A stretch of DNA of 64,000 nt, from contig NZ_MCGV01000001.1 in NCBI RefSeq assembly GCF_001705235.1, forward strand, positions 558,001-622,000. The letters run 5' to 3'. A program made the position numbers and the translations under genes. Position 1 is the first letter of the stretch; every line of letters starts with the position of its first letter. This DNA is from Clostridium pasteurianum. Its GTDB lineage: Bacteria; Bacillota; Clostridia; Clostridiales; Clostridiaceae. Shown in pieces: positions 36,957 to 46,235 of this stretch. Below the pieces are notes generated by a model. It was not told where the DNA came from. It made no database searches and saw only the letters and a list, made by a program, of their open reading frames with translations.

Positions 36957-38561
36957 TTAAGTTTTTCTTCCTGATGGCTTTTTAGGTTTTAATCCTGATT
37001 TTTGTCTAACCAAATTATGCCATCCTATAACTCTAGGTCTAGTATTCATACTCCATAATGGTTTTCTCACAAATGTATCCTTTAAATCTTCCTTGTTCAT
37101 TGGTGCAAGTGGTGCTAAATACGGAGTTCCAAAAGATCTCAAAGATACAATATGAACTAGAAGCACTAATAAACCAGTACCAACTCCAAATATTCCAAGG
37201 CTTCCCGCTAAAATGAGAAATACTATTCTCAAAATAGAAACTGCATCTGTGTATACTGGAACTAGAAAGCTTGAAACAGCTGTTAAAGCTACTACTATAA
37301 CCATAATTCCCCCTACAAGTCCCGCAGACACAGCCGCCTCACCTATTACTAAAGCGCCTACTATGCTTACCGCCTGCCCTACTGGACGCGGGAGCCTAAC
37401 ACCAGCTTCCCTTAAAATCTCAAAAGTTATTATCATAAGACCTGCTTCCATAACCGCTGGAAAAGGAACGCCTTCATGCCCTGCTGCCATTGTAAATAAT
37501 AGCGTTGTAGGTATTAATTCCTGATGAAAAGTGGATAGCATTACATATGTAGCTGGTGCCAATATACTTATAATAAAACATAGAAATCTTAAAATTCTTA
37601 AAAAACTTGAAAGATAAGTTCTTGAATAATAATCTTCTGCACTTTGAAATCCTTCCACAAAAAGCATCGGTACAGTAAGTACAAAAGGAGTTCCATCAAC
37701 TAAAATAGCTGCTCTACCTTCAAGTATTTTGGCGGCTGTAGTATCAGGCTTTTCAGAATTGCCTATAGTCGGGAAAAGAGAATACGGTGCATCTTCTATA
37801 AATTGTTCAATATAACCCGACTCCAAAATAGCATCCGTCTTAATTCTACTCAGTCTCTCCTTTATTTCTTTTATAAGTTTAGGATTAACCACCTTTTTTA
37901 AATAAACAACACATACATTAGTTCTCGTTTGTGTTCCTATTTCCATTGTTTCAAAAGTCAAATTAGGATTTTTTATTTTTCGCCTTAAAAGAGCCATATT
38001 GGTAGCTATATTCTCAGAAAACCCCTCCCTTGGTCCTCTAACTACAACTTCAGTTTTAGGCTCTTCTACACCTCTCGTTTCCCAACCTTTTGAACTAATA
38101 ACAAGTGCTTCTCTGGAACCATCAATTAAAAATACTGTATCTCCAGACAAGCATGCATCTATTAATTTATTTACAATTGAAACCTGTTTAGCATTTCCAA
38201 CACAAAGTATATTGTTTTTTATAGCACTTATATTACCTGATTCTAGCTCATCTTCCAGCTCATATAACCTACTGTCATACATCAAAGGTTTTATAATATC
38301 CTCATTTATGCTTGATTTTTCCGTCATACCTTCTAAATATATAATTGCAGCATTAATCTGCTTTTTAGATCCAAAGGAAAATTCACGATAAATTATGTCT
38401 GTACTTAAACCTAAAATATTCTTAAAAATGTCCAAGTTGTCTTTGAGATGCTTTGAAAGTTTAGGCTGTGAAATTGTTTTTTGTACATCATCATTATCAC
38501 CATCATTACTTGTATTTTTAAGTTCTATAAACTTAAGTTTTTTATACAAATATCTAAACAT
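36957..38561 (-). CDS. gerKA: Spore germination protein GerKA (GerA family)
   Basis: The A subunit of the germinant receptor, 534 residues. A large soluble N-terminal region (about 1-325) has DCVLSGDTVFLIDGS-like content, VRGPREGFSENIATNMALLR and GRAAILVDGTPFVLTVP. It is followed by membrane segments including PFPAVMEAGLMIITFEILRE and RLPRPVGQAVSIVGALVIGE. ATG 38561 has AGGGGTG seven bases before. It lies between two small genes and gerKC in one operon. Confidence 0.94.
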   Translation of the reverse strand: MFRYLYKKLKFIELKNTSNDGDNDDVQKTISQPKLSKHLKDNLDIFKNILGLSTDIIYREFSFGSKKQINAAIIYLEGMTEKSSINEDIIKPLMYDSRLYELEDELESGNISAIKNNILCVGNAKQVSIVNKLIDACLSGDTVFLIDGSREALVISSKGWETRGVEEPKTEVVVRGPREGFSENIATNMALLRRKIKNPNLTFETMEIGTQTRTNVCVVYLKKVVNPKLIKEIKERLSRIKTDAILESGYIEQFIEDAPYSLFPTIGNSEKPDTTAAKILEGRAAILVDGTPFVLTVPMLFVEGFQSAEDYYSRTYLSSFLRILRFLCFIISILAPATYVMLSTFHQELIPTTLLFTMAAGHEGVPFPAVMEAGLMIITFEILREAGVRLPRPVGQAVSIVGALVIGEAAVSAGLVGGIMVIVVALTAVSSFLVPVYTDAVSILRIVFLILAGSLGIFGVGTGLLVLLVHIVSLRSFGTPYLAPLAPMNKEDLKDTFVRKPLWSMNTRPRVIGWHNLVRQKSGLKPKKPSGRKT

Positions 38562-38609
38562 CTTTAAGCACCCCTTCATTTTTCCTATTATGTGTCTATA
38601 TAAAAATCG

Positions 38610-38822
38610 TTATTCATTTTCCTTTGATTTTTTATCCATTTCTTCATTAATGGCTTTCCTAAAATTATCATCATTGCATTTCACCCTAAATATGCATAGT
38701 ATAACCTGCCAAACAAGTACCACCATCATAATAATTCCAAATATCCAGGAAATAATACACATAAAAACTGCATATATTACTATGTTTTGAAAAAATCTTT
38801 CCATAAACTGTACAATACTCAT
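38610..38822 (-). CDS. Small membrane protein between gerKB and gerKA
   Basis: A 70-residue protein with one long hydrophobic stretch (about 14-44, with IIMMVVLVWQVILCIF) and a charged tail rich in Lys and Glu. It is co-directional with and tightly placed between gerKB and gerKA, so it is very likely translated as part of the receptor operon. No family is recognised. An accessory or assembly role is inference. Confidence 0.6.
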   Translation of the reverse strand: MSIVQFMERFFQNIVIYAVFMCIISWIFGIIMMVVLVWQVILCIFRVKCNDDNFRKAINEEMDKKSKENE

Positions 38823-38844
38823 ATTACTTAACCACCCTTAAATA

Positions 38845-39933
38845 TTAGTTAAACTCAAGTCTTTTTCTTTTTATCCTATAAATAATTAACAGCATAGGTG
38901 GAAATATATTTGAAAAAATTATAGCAAAATAATTTGTATCAAAAGGGAATAACCATTGGTGGTAAGCATAACTAGGCTCAAATGCAATGGAAAACCATAT
39001 CAAAAATATACTAAACAGTATAAGAAACCATTTGGTGTTTTTTATTTTAAATACTGTTGTAAAAACCTCTACAACTCCATTTAAATATACAGAGGCTTTA
39101 AAAAATCCACCAAAAAATATAATAATTATACCTATAACATCTATATTAGTTATTATATTGCCTACATTAATGGTTCTTATAGTCTCAACAAGAGGAATTG
39201 TTGCAATAGATGTGTATCTAACTCCTAATACTGATATATCTACTATTAAAGAATAACAAAGTAATATACCAGACCAAAAAACTGCCTTCATTGAAGTTTT
39301 CCTTACAACCTTTTTTTCATTTACATAATGCCAATACATGAGAAAAATAAAGCTCTCACCAAAAGGAAACATAACTACGCTAGGTAATGTTTTTATTATA
39401 GGGTTAATGCCTCCACCTAAAATTGGCATTAGTCTTTTTAAATCCATGCCACCGGATACCCAAACAAGTAAATATACAACAATTGAAAATATCACTAAAA
39501 TAGGCATGATTATTTCGCTTGCACGTGCTAACACTTCAATTCCTTTTAGTAATGTATACAAACTAGCACATACAAATATAGATGTTATAACCCATATAGA
39601 TGTTTTAGGAAGAAGAGTTATAAGTGTAAGTTCACTAAACTCACGAACATTTCGGGCTAAGTGCCAGAGCCATTCTAATGCATACAGCAATGCGAGAATT
39701 GTCCCTAACCTTTTTCCCAATATTGTAATTATTATTTCAGCATAATTTTTTTCCGGAAACGCACTTTGAAGTTCTGTATAAATCCATATAAATCCTAAGC
39801 CTATTATCAGTGCAATTAAAATAACAATCCATGCATCCTGCTTGGCATCAATACCTAACGCAAAAAGTGTAGTGCTGCCTACTTCAAATACGAACATTAA
39901 TGTAAATAATTGATGTTTACTTATATGCTTCAT
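38845..39933 (-). CDS. gerKB: Spore germination permease GerKB
   Basis: The B subunit of the germinant receptor, 362 residues with about ten membrane helices of the APC-like endospore germination permease family. The start HISKHQLFTLMFVFEVGSTT is typical, with YALEWLWHLARNVREFSELT near 80 and FPFGESFIFLMYW near 190. B subunits carry the nutrient-binding pocket. It is the first gene of the operon. A forespore promoter is expected but I could not fix one. Confidence 0.93.
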   Translation of the reverse strand: MKHISKHQLFTLMFVFEVGSTTLFALGIDAKQDAWIVILIALIIGLGFIWIYTELQSAFPEKNYAEIIITILGKRLGTILALLYALEWLWHLARNVREFSELTLITLLPKTSIWVITSIFVCASLYTLLKGIEVLARASEIIMPILVIFSIVVYLLVWVSGGMDLKRLMPILGGGINPIIKTLPSVVMFPFGESFIFLMYWHYVNEKKVVRKTSMKAVFWSGILLCYSLIVDISVLGVRYTSIATIPLVETIRTINVGNIITNIDVIGIIIIFFGGFFKASVYLNGVVEVFTTVFKIKNTKWFLILFSIFLIWFSIAFEPSYAYHQWLFPFDTNYFAIIFSNIFPPMLLIIYRIKRKRLEFN

Positions 39934-40176
39934 CTAAAATTCCTTCCTATAACACTATAAAATGCACATTTCATATTTATATATTTTAACCACTGGTAAC
40001 TTTATTATGTGTATCCCATTCAAATTTCAGCAAATTCTCTTCACAATTTAAGAATATAAAATAAATTAGCTGATAATTTAAGTACAGAAATATATACTTT
40101 AATACGATACATAATATGGATTAATTTATAGCTTTTTAATAATAATATAATTATATACAGGGGGGGTGTATTTACA

Positions 40177-40947
40177 TTGAACATAACAAAACGTGAGAAA
40201 ATAATTTATGAATTGGTTTCAGCTTTACTTGCCTTAATTGTAGCCATTATGCTTATAATAGAATTATCTTTTAAATTGCCTTACAGCACCGTATACATAT
40301 TTGATATCATTGATAACATTATTCTTATTATTTTTGCAATAGACTATTTTTTTAGACTGTACATAGCAAAAGATAAAAAGAAATTCTTTAAGGAAAATAT
40401 TATAGATTTAATTTCAATTATTCCATTTAACTCAATTTTTCAAGGATTTAAAATACTAAGAATATCGAAATTATTAAAATTCACAAAACTGCTTAAGCTA
40501 GTAAAATTATTTAGGGTTTTTGCCTTATTATTAAGATTTAAAAAATACATTAGTAAATTTATTAAAACAAATAATTTTCATTATGTTATTTATACTACAA
40601 TATTCGTATTAGTTCTTGGAACCATAGGAATGCATTTTATAGAAGGGCTTTCTTACGGAAATGCTCTTTGGTGGAGTTTTGTTACTATAACTACCGTTGG
40701 GTATGGAGATATCTCTCCTTCTACAACATTCGGAAGAATACTAGCAAGTATACTTATGATTGTTGGTATAGGTTTTTTAAGTATGCTTACAGGAACCATA
40801 TCCACATTTTTTCTCAATAAAAAAACTAACACAAGCTATAAAAGTGAAATCATTGATAATATAAAATCCAAATTAGACAACTTTGATGAATTAAGTACTG
40901 ATGATATAAATGATATCTGCAAAATATTAAAGAGTCTTAAAGATTGA
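40177..40947 (+). CDS. Voltage-gated potassium channel
   Basis: A 256-residue protein with six membrane segments. Segment four is strongly basic (LRISKLLKFTKLLKLVKLFR, about residues 89-108), like a voltage sensor. The pore loop has the K selectivity filter TTVGYGD near residue 190. A short charged C-terminal tail follows. TTG start with GGGGGGTG before it. It is a tetrameric Kv-type channel for potassium. It stands alone. Confidence 0.9.
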   Translation: MNITKREKIIYELVSALLALIVAIMLIIELSFKLPYSTVYIFDIIDNIILIIFAIDYFFRLYIAKDKKKFFKENIIDLISIIPFNSIFQGFKILRISKLLKFTKLLKLVKLFRVFALLLRFKKYISKFIKTNNFHYVIYTTIFVLVLGTIGMHFIEGLSYGNALWWSFVTITTVGYGDISPSTTFGRILASILMIVGIGFLSMLTGTISTFFLNKKTNTSYKSEIIDNIKSKLDNFDELSTDDINDICKILKSLKD

Positions 40948-41056
40948 ACTAAAAAGCAAATATAGAATTTATAGTGTGCCAATTATACTGTATAATATAA
41001 GTAACATAGTCAAAACTAATTAAAGGACTCAACATAAACCACTAAAGGAGAGATAT

Positions 41057-41914
41057 ATGAAAAGTAAAAAAGTCAAAACATATTCGTTAATTGGCAAAAT
41101 TATATTTATGCTGATAGGTTCAATTATATATTCAATTGGTCTTGAAATATTTCTAATTCCTAACCATGTAATTGATGGTGGAATTGTTGGAATTTCTATA
41201 ATGGTCAATTACTTTACCAAAATACCATTAGGAATCCTTACTTTTATTTTTAATGTTCCATTCTTTATATTTGGATACAAACAGATTGGAAAAGAATTCA
41301 CTATATCTACTTTATTTTCTGTAATATGTTACTCCATAGGTGTAAGCTTTTTACACCCCATATCTGGAATAACGCACGATATCTTATTAGCATCAGTTTT
41401 CGGGGGAATAATAGTTGGCCTCGGCATAGGATTAATAATTCGAAATGGTGGTTCAACAGATGGATCAGAAGTAGTTGCAATAGTTCTAGACAAAAAAATA
41501 AGCTTTTCTGTTGGACAAATTGTAATGTTCTTCAACTTCTTCATACTTACTTTTGCTGGCTTCATATTTGGATGGGATAGAGCAATGTATTCTCTTATAG
41601 CATATTTTATAGCCATGAAAGTTATAGATATTATCGTTGATGGAGTAGATGAATCAAAAGCTATAATCATCATTTCAGAAAAGCATGAAGATATAACTGA
41701 AGCTATAATGACTGGACTCGGAAGAGGAGTAACCTTGCTAAACGGAAAAGGCGGTTACAAAGGAGCTGAAACCAATGTTCTATATGTTGTTGTATCTCGT
41801 CTTGAAATATCAAAAGTTAAGAATCTAGTAAATGAACTTGATGAAGATGCTCTAATAACTATAGGATCTATTGATGTCTTTGGGAAAAAATACAATAAGA
41901 AGGCCGTACACTAA
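41057..41914 (+). CDS. YitT family membrane protein (DUF161/DUF2179)
   Basis: This 285-residue protein has five to six N-terminal hydrophobic segments (about 12-190) and a C-terminal DUF2179 ferredoxin-like domain with AIIIISEKHEDITEAIMTGL and GRGVTLLNGKGGYKG. GIEIFLIPN-like sequence early and NGGSTDGSEVVA near 135 are family landmarks. YitT relatives are common in Firmicutes; transport is suspected but unproven. GGAGAG precedes the ATG. Confidence 0.85.
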   Translation: MKSKKVKTYSLIGKIIFMLIGSIIYSIGLEIFLIPNHVIDGGIVGISIMVNYFTKIPLGILTFIFNVPFFIFGYKQIGKEFTISTLFSVICYSIGVSFLHPISGITHDILLASVFGGIIVGLGIGLIIRNGGSTDGSEVVAIVLDKKISFSVGQIVMFFNFFILTFAGFIFGWDRAMYSLIAYFIAMKVIDIIVDGVDESKAIIIISEKHEDITEAIMTGLGRGVTLLNGKGGYKGAETNVLYVVVSRLEISKVKNLVNELDEDALITIGSIDVFGKKYNKKAVH

Positions 41915-41966
41915 TTACGCCTTCCGATGTCCCTACCTTTTTTATAGAATCCAATTAGCTCTGAAT

Positions 41967-42022
41967 TCAATGAGCGCACTTATCGCATGGATGATTCTTA
42001 CCTATTTTTACAACATCATCAT
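41967..42022 (-). pseudogene. Remnant of the 3' end of a metallo-beta-lactamase gene
   Basis: On the minus strand this stretch encodes DDVVKIGKNHPCDKCAH then a stop. It matches, with a few changes, SDVVKMGKSDPCDKCAH at the end of the gene at 42509-43714. No other coding part is found upstream. It is the scar of a duplicated and mostly deleted copy. Confidence 0.7.
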
Positions 42023-42104
42023 AAAATATATCTATAAAATTGTAAACTTATGCACACATAAGCATATACTATAACCGTATGTAATTTATTTTTTGGAGGC
42101 ATAT

Positions 42105-42386
42105 ATGTTTTATAGAAACAACTATGATTTAGCTAGAGAATCCCAAGAAGATATACCTACCCAATACCCTCAATCTTATGGAAATGAGCAATTCTGCCCA
42201 TTTTGCTCAAGACAGCATCATATGAATTACCCTAATATGAATTACAATAACATGTTTTATCCTAACATGTTTTACCCTAACATGTTTTACGTGGTACATC
42301 ACCATTATCATCATTATGATCACGATTATTATGATCATGGCTATGACAACCATAACTATGATAACCATAGTGACAACGAAGAATAG
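42105..42386 (+). CDS. Small Asn/Tyr/His-rich protein with a CPFC motif
   Basis: A 93-residue protein whose N-terminal half carries EQFCPFCSRQHH. Next come repeats of (Y/M)NxMFYPNMFYPNM type, then a His/Tyr/Asp-rich tail. ATG 42105 follows a GGAGG site. A second protein of the same design lies at 50200-50538. Such sequences resemble spore coat or metal-binding proteins, but no family is recognised and the role is inference. It ends at a strong terminator. Confidence 0.6.
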   Translation: MFYRNNYDLARESQEDIPTQYPQSYGNEQFCPFCSRQHHMNYPNMNYNNMFYPNMFYPNMFYVVHHHYHHYDHDYYDHGYDNHNYDNHSDNEE

Positions 42387-42393
42387 ATATATT

Positions 42394-42428
42394 AAAAAGA
42401 GCGCTCAGAAATGATCGCTCTTTTTATA
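42394..42428. terminator. Terminator after the CPFC protein gene
   Basis: AAAAAGAGCG and CGCTCTTTTT form a symmetrical stem with T runs on both strands. Confidence 0.85.
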
Positions 42429-42508
42429 CTGTACTTTACCATACTTTTGATTAAAAGCTCATTTATAATACTTTCTCTTCTATATGTAAAATTTACTTAT
42501 AGAAAATT

Positions 42509-43714
42509 TTAATGAGCACACTTATCGCATGGATCACTCTTACCCATTTTTACAACATCAGAAAGTTTGCCGGATAAAACAGTCTTACTTCTCCTTAATG
42601 TAACACAATTTCTATCATAATGATATGACTTACCATTTGGAGTATAATATACTATTCTGTCATCATTACCTGGCTTCTGCTGCGCTCCTTGTGCCTGCGT
42701 ACTTTGTGTACTTGCTGCAAACTGTGCTTTCCCTGTAGAAGCATTTTTATTGCTGTTATTACTTACTTGCCCATTTTTTTGTCCTGATGCATAATCTCCA
42801 GGGTTACATCCAAAACTTATACTATTTCCATCACTTGTACAAACAACAGTACCCTCTTCATCTGTTCTGTATAATTTTATGCCCTTATTCTGAAGTCTCT
42901 GCATAGTTTCAGTATGTGGATGTCCATAGTCATTATTCTTTCCACAGCTTATAACTGCATACTTAGGGTTAACCTTATTTAAAAATTCATCAGAAGTAGA
43001 TGTTCTGCTGCCATGGTGACCCACTTTTAAAACATCTGCACTTAAATCATAACCTTTAGCAATCATAGCAGCTTCATTTGAATTCTGAGAATCACCTGTG
43101 AACATAAATTTCGTTTTTCCAAAAGTTAATTTTATTACTATTGAATAAGTATTCAAATCCTCTTTATTAGTATTCACAGGTCCATAAATATCGCATCTTG
43201 CATCTCCAACTTTAAAATTAGTACCAGGTTCCGGTTTATTTGCTTTTAATCCCTTATTCTTCATTTCAGATAAAACATCTTTAAAAGTTCTAGTGTTAGT
43301 GGCTACATCCGGCATGTATATAGTTCCTATATCAAAATCTTTTATAACTGCATCAGCTCCACCTATATGATCCTCATGTGGATGTGTAAGCACTAAATAA
43401 TCAATTCTTTTTACATTCTGGCTTTTCAGATAGTTAACTAATGACGTTTTAGATTCATTGGTTCCTGTATCAATAAGCATATTTTGTCCATTACTTTGTA
43501 TTAACTCACTATCTCCCTGTCCAACATCTATATAACGAACTTTAAGACTTCCTGCAACTTTATTTTCAGCCTCTACCTTCGTACTGTTTCTAACTGCACT
43601 TGATACATTTTTCTTGTTATGTAAACTAGCACTATTCTGTGTACAACCAGTAAATAGAAAAATAGCCGCAACTAAACACAGTGCAATTTTACTAAAAACC
43701 TTTTTCATTTTCAA
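42509..43714 (-). CDS. ComEC-type metallo-beta-lactamase lipoprotein
   Basis: A lipoprotein signal ends in LFTGC. A metallo-beta-lactamase domain like the C-terminal part of ComEC follows, with metal ligands in THPHEDHIGGAD, GDSQNSNE and VGHHGSRTST. After a Ser/Gln/Asn-rich linker, the tail (VYYTPNGKSYHYDRNC and PCDKC) is a small Cys/His-rich domain often found on secreted nucleases. It is probably an extracellular nuclease or phosphodiesterase. TTG 43714 lies six bases after GGGGGGAG; ATG 43708 is the alternative. Confidence 0.85.
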   Translation of the reverse strand: MKMKKVFSKIALCLVAAIFLFTGCTQNSASLHNKKNVSSAVRNSTKVEAENKVAGSLKVRYIDVGQGDSELIQSNGQNMLIDTGTNESKTSLVNYLKSQNVKRIDYLVLTHPHEDHIGGADAVIKDFDIGTIYMPDVATNTRTFKDVLSEMKNKGLKANKPEPGTNFKVGDARCDIYGPVNTNKEDLNTYSIVIKLTFGKTKFMFTGDSQNSNEAAMIAKGYDLSADVLKVGHHGSRTSTSDEFLNKVNPKYAVISCGKNNDYGHPHTETMQRLQNKGIKLYRTDEEGTVVCTSDGNSISFGCNPGDYASGQKNGQVSNNSNKNASTGKAQFAASTQSTQAQGAQQKPGNDDRIVYYTPNGKSYHYDRNCVTLRRSKTVLSGKLSDVVKMGKSDPCDKCAH

Positions 43715-43912
43715 AATTGTCTCCCCCCATAAATCATAACATTTGCAAAATTCATCACAATATAATCTATTATAACGCAATTATTTATGGTTTGACACAA
43801 CCTAAATGTACCCATAGGTGCAATTTTAAGTGTACCCCTCTTCAATTCTAAAGCAAAATTCATTTCTATGTATCACGATTATATTTACATATATAATATT
43901 TTAATTAACATA

Positions 43913-43959
43913 TTGACAATTAATGAAAATTATTGTAAAATGTAAAGGTAAATATTTAC
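43913..43959 (+). promoter_or_regulatory. Promoter with a perfect palindrome, upstream of the GH26 gene
   Basis: TTGACA (43913-43918) and TAAAAT (43936-43941) are 17 bases apart. The perfect 12-base palindrome GTAAATATTTAC (43948-43959) sits where transcription should start and looks like an operator. The leader to the GH26 ATG is about 200 bases and AT-rich; I see nothing else in it. Confidence 0.65.
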
Positions 43960-44154
43960 TTACATTATTGTTTGTAATTACTTTTTTTAGTTTATAACTA
44001 ATATAAAAGATATATTTAAGAAATAGTATGCGAATTTAAAAATATCAAGTAAAATTATAAGATTACTATTATTTGAATAAGTTTAAAAAACTATCTATTT
44101 CACAAATAAATCTTTTTTGTTAGCTATATACCAATAATTAAGGGGGAGAAAAAC

Positions 44155-45849
44155 ATGTTTATTAAAAGTAAATTTAAATTAACGATTTTATCCATTCCAA
44201 TATTAATATTTTCTTTAGTGCTATGTGGAAATGGATCAAAGGTTTTTGCAAGTAGTAATAGGACAATAAAATATGGGGCTTTCTTTGCAGATAAGCCAAC
44301 AACTCAAGGAATAAATGATTTTGAAACCTTACAGCAGAAACACCTTGATACGGTAAATATGTTCGTTAATTGGAAGACTAATTTTTCCGATATCAAAAAG
44401 AATTTTGATGCTGTATATGAAAACGGTTCAACAATGTCACTTACATGGGAAGCTTGGGGTCTTTCTAATTCAGATATAGCAAGTGGAAAAAAGGATGACT
44501 ATATTAAGCAAATGGCTGAAGATATGAAAGCTTATAATAAAAACATAGTTATAAGATTATTTCATGAAGGTAATGGTAATTGGTACGATTGGGCTATAGG
44601 AGATAGCAAAGTAAACACAAACGAAACATATATAGCAGCATATAGACATGTTGTAGATATATTTAGAGCTGTAGGCGCTACTAATGTTAAATGGAACTAT
44701 AATGTTAATTGTTCAAGTGTTGGAACTGGTGCAAGCTACTTAGAGCAATATCCAGGTGATGATTATGTAGACATAATATCAATAGATGGATACAATTGGG
44801 GTACAACTCAGAGCTGGGGCAGCAAATGGCAATCTTTTGATGAAATCTTCTCACAAGCATATAATGCATTAAAAGTAAAAAATAAGCCAATAGAACTATC
44901 CGAATTTTCATCTACAGAAATAGGTGGAGACAAAGCAGCATGGTTTACTGATGCTTTTAAACAAATAAATTCAGACAAATACAGTTTAATAAATTCAGTT
45001 GTTTGTTTCAGTATAAATAAAGAAACTGATTGGAGAATAAATTCTAGTGAATCAGCATTAAAGGCATATATCGATGGCATACACATGACAGGTACAAATA
45101 CTGATGTCAAAAATTCAACAATCACACCAGAAACTTTCAGTTTTGATAAAAATGATTCTGCTGTAAAAGATATTGCAGTAAAGATGGATTTAAACGGCAA
45201 TACTTTAAGCTCAATAGAAAATGGTACAAATAAATTGGTTGAAGGCACTGATTATACAGTTTCAGATAATACTGTAACCATCTTAAAAGGCTACCTTGCA
45301 AAACAACCAGTTGGTATAACAAACCTTACATTCAAATTTAGTGCAGGTAAAGATCAGGTTTTATCCGTTAACGTATCTGATTCTTTAAGTCAGACAGGAA
45401 ATCTTAAGGTACAAGAATACAATGGAAATACAGCAGATTCAATTAATACAATTAATCCAAGATTCAGACTAGTAAACACAGGGAAAACAGCTATAGATTT
45501 GTCAAAAGCAAAAATACGTTATTACTACACTATCGATGATGAAAAAGCACAGGTTTTTAATTGTGACTGGTCTACAGTAGGCAGTTCTAACGTTACTGGA
45601 ACATTTGTAAAAATGCCTGTAGCTAAAACTTGTGCAGATTATTATCTTGAAGTTGGATTTACTAAGGAAGCTGGAAGCCTTGCACCTGGACAAAGTATAG
45701 AAGTTCAGTGCAGAATAAACAGAACAGATTGGAGTAATTACACGCAAATAGGTGATTATTCATTAAACACAGCATCATCTAACTATGCTGATTGTAATAA
45801 TGTCACAGCATATTTATCAGGTGAATTAACTTGGGGAATGGAACCATAA
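44155..45849 (+). CDS. Secreted GH26 glycanase with X2 and CBM3 modules
   Basis: The signal peptide ends near residue 32 (VFAS). The GH26 domain (about 36-305) has the acid/base Glu in IRLFHEGNGNWYDW (E138) and the probable nucleophile Glu in PIELSEFSSTE (E250). A CBM_X2 immunoglobulin-like module follows (about 318-410), then a family 3 cellulose-binding module (about 415-564). Beta-mannanase or beta-1,3-1,4-glucanase activity on plant cell walls is expected. No dockerin is present, so it is a free enzyme. A strong GGGGGAG site precedes the ATG. Confidence 0.9.
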   Translation: MFIKSKFKLTILSIPILIFSLVLCGNGSKVFASSNRTIKYGAFFADKPTTQGINDFETLQQKHLDTVNMFVNWKTNFSDIKKNFDAVYENGSTMSLTWEAWGLSNSDIASGKKDDYIKQMAEDMKAYNKNIVIRLFHEGNGNWYDWAIGDSKVNTNETYIAAYRHVVDIFRAVGATNVKWNYNVNCSSVGTGASYLEQYPGDDYVDIISIDGYNWGTTQSWGSKWQSFDEIFSQAYNALKVKNKPIELSEFSSTEIGGDKAAWFTDAFKQINSDKYSLINSVVCFSINKETDWRINSSESALKAYIDGIHMTGTNTDVKNSTITPETFSFDKNDSAVKDIAVKMDLNGNTLSSIENGTNKLVEGTDYTVSDNTVTILKGYLAKQPVGITNLTFKFSAGKDQVLSVNVSDSLSQTGNLKVQEYNGNTADSINTINPRFRLVNTGKTAIDLSKAKIRYYYTIDDEKAQVFNCDWSTVGSSNVTGTFVKMPVAKTCADYYLEVGFTKEAGSLAPGQSIEVQCRINRTDWSNYTQIGDYSLNTASSNYADCNNVTAYLSGELTWGMEP

Positions 45850-45875
45850 GTTTAAACTCTTGCATGTAACAAATT

Positions 45876-46040
45876 AATTAAGAATGAAGAGTTAAAAATT
45901 AAGAATTAAGGAATATTTTCCTCCGCTTTGCTTTGGAAAATCTACATTTTATAAAAAACATTTCTACTAGTGGAAATGAAAGCAGTTATACGTTTAGAAA
46001 TTCTTCGTAGTGAAACGGAGAAAAATTCACATTGCTTTTA
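45876..46040 (+). repeat. Interspersed Clostridium-type intergenic repeat
   Basis: The block starts with AATTAAGAATGAAGAGTTAA, continues with a TTCCTCCGCTTTGCTTTGGA core, and contains a distant partner GTGAAACGGAGAAAAATTC. Blocks of this style are familiar between clostridial genes and behave as small dispersed repeats. It fills the gap after the GH26 gene. Only this copy is evident here. Confidence 0.5.
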
Positions 46041-46047
46041 TTTTAAT

Positions 46048-46231
46048 AGAAGTAACAGTATTTTGAGGACAATTTAAATGAAATTGTATAAAACTTAGAG
46101 GGTGATTTTGAAAAGGCTTAGAAATTTTAATTGTTTGAACGCCAGTGAGTTATTAAAATTTCTTAGGCTTTTTAAAATCTCCCTCTTAGTTTTATTAATT
46201 TTATTTAATGTCCCAAAATGCTGTTACTTCT
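46048..46231. repeat. 184-base nested hairpin with GTGAAGTAACA-type ends
   Basis: The outer arms (46048-46071 and 46209-46231) begin AGAAGTAACAG and pair at 20 of 23 positions. The inner arms (46091-46131 and 46152-46192) are about 41 bases each and largely complementary, around a 20-base loop containing GAACGCCAGTGAG. The outer arms belong to the repeat family seen near 14992 and 47464. No protein is encoded. A miniature inverted-repeat element or a long double-stranded RNA is possible. Confidence 0.7.
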
Positions 46232-46235
46232 AATT

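Noticed and set aside
42240..42300. Short tandem DNA repeats that could suggest a CRISPR array
   Set aside because: They are in-frame coding repeats of the CPFC protein with no spacer structure. The same applies to the repeats near 50400-50470. No CRISPR array or cas gene is seen in the window.
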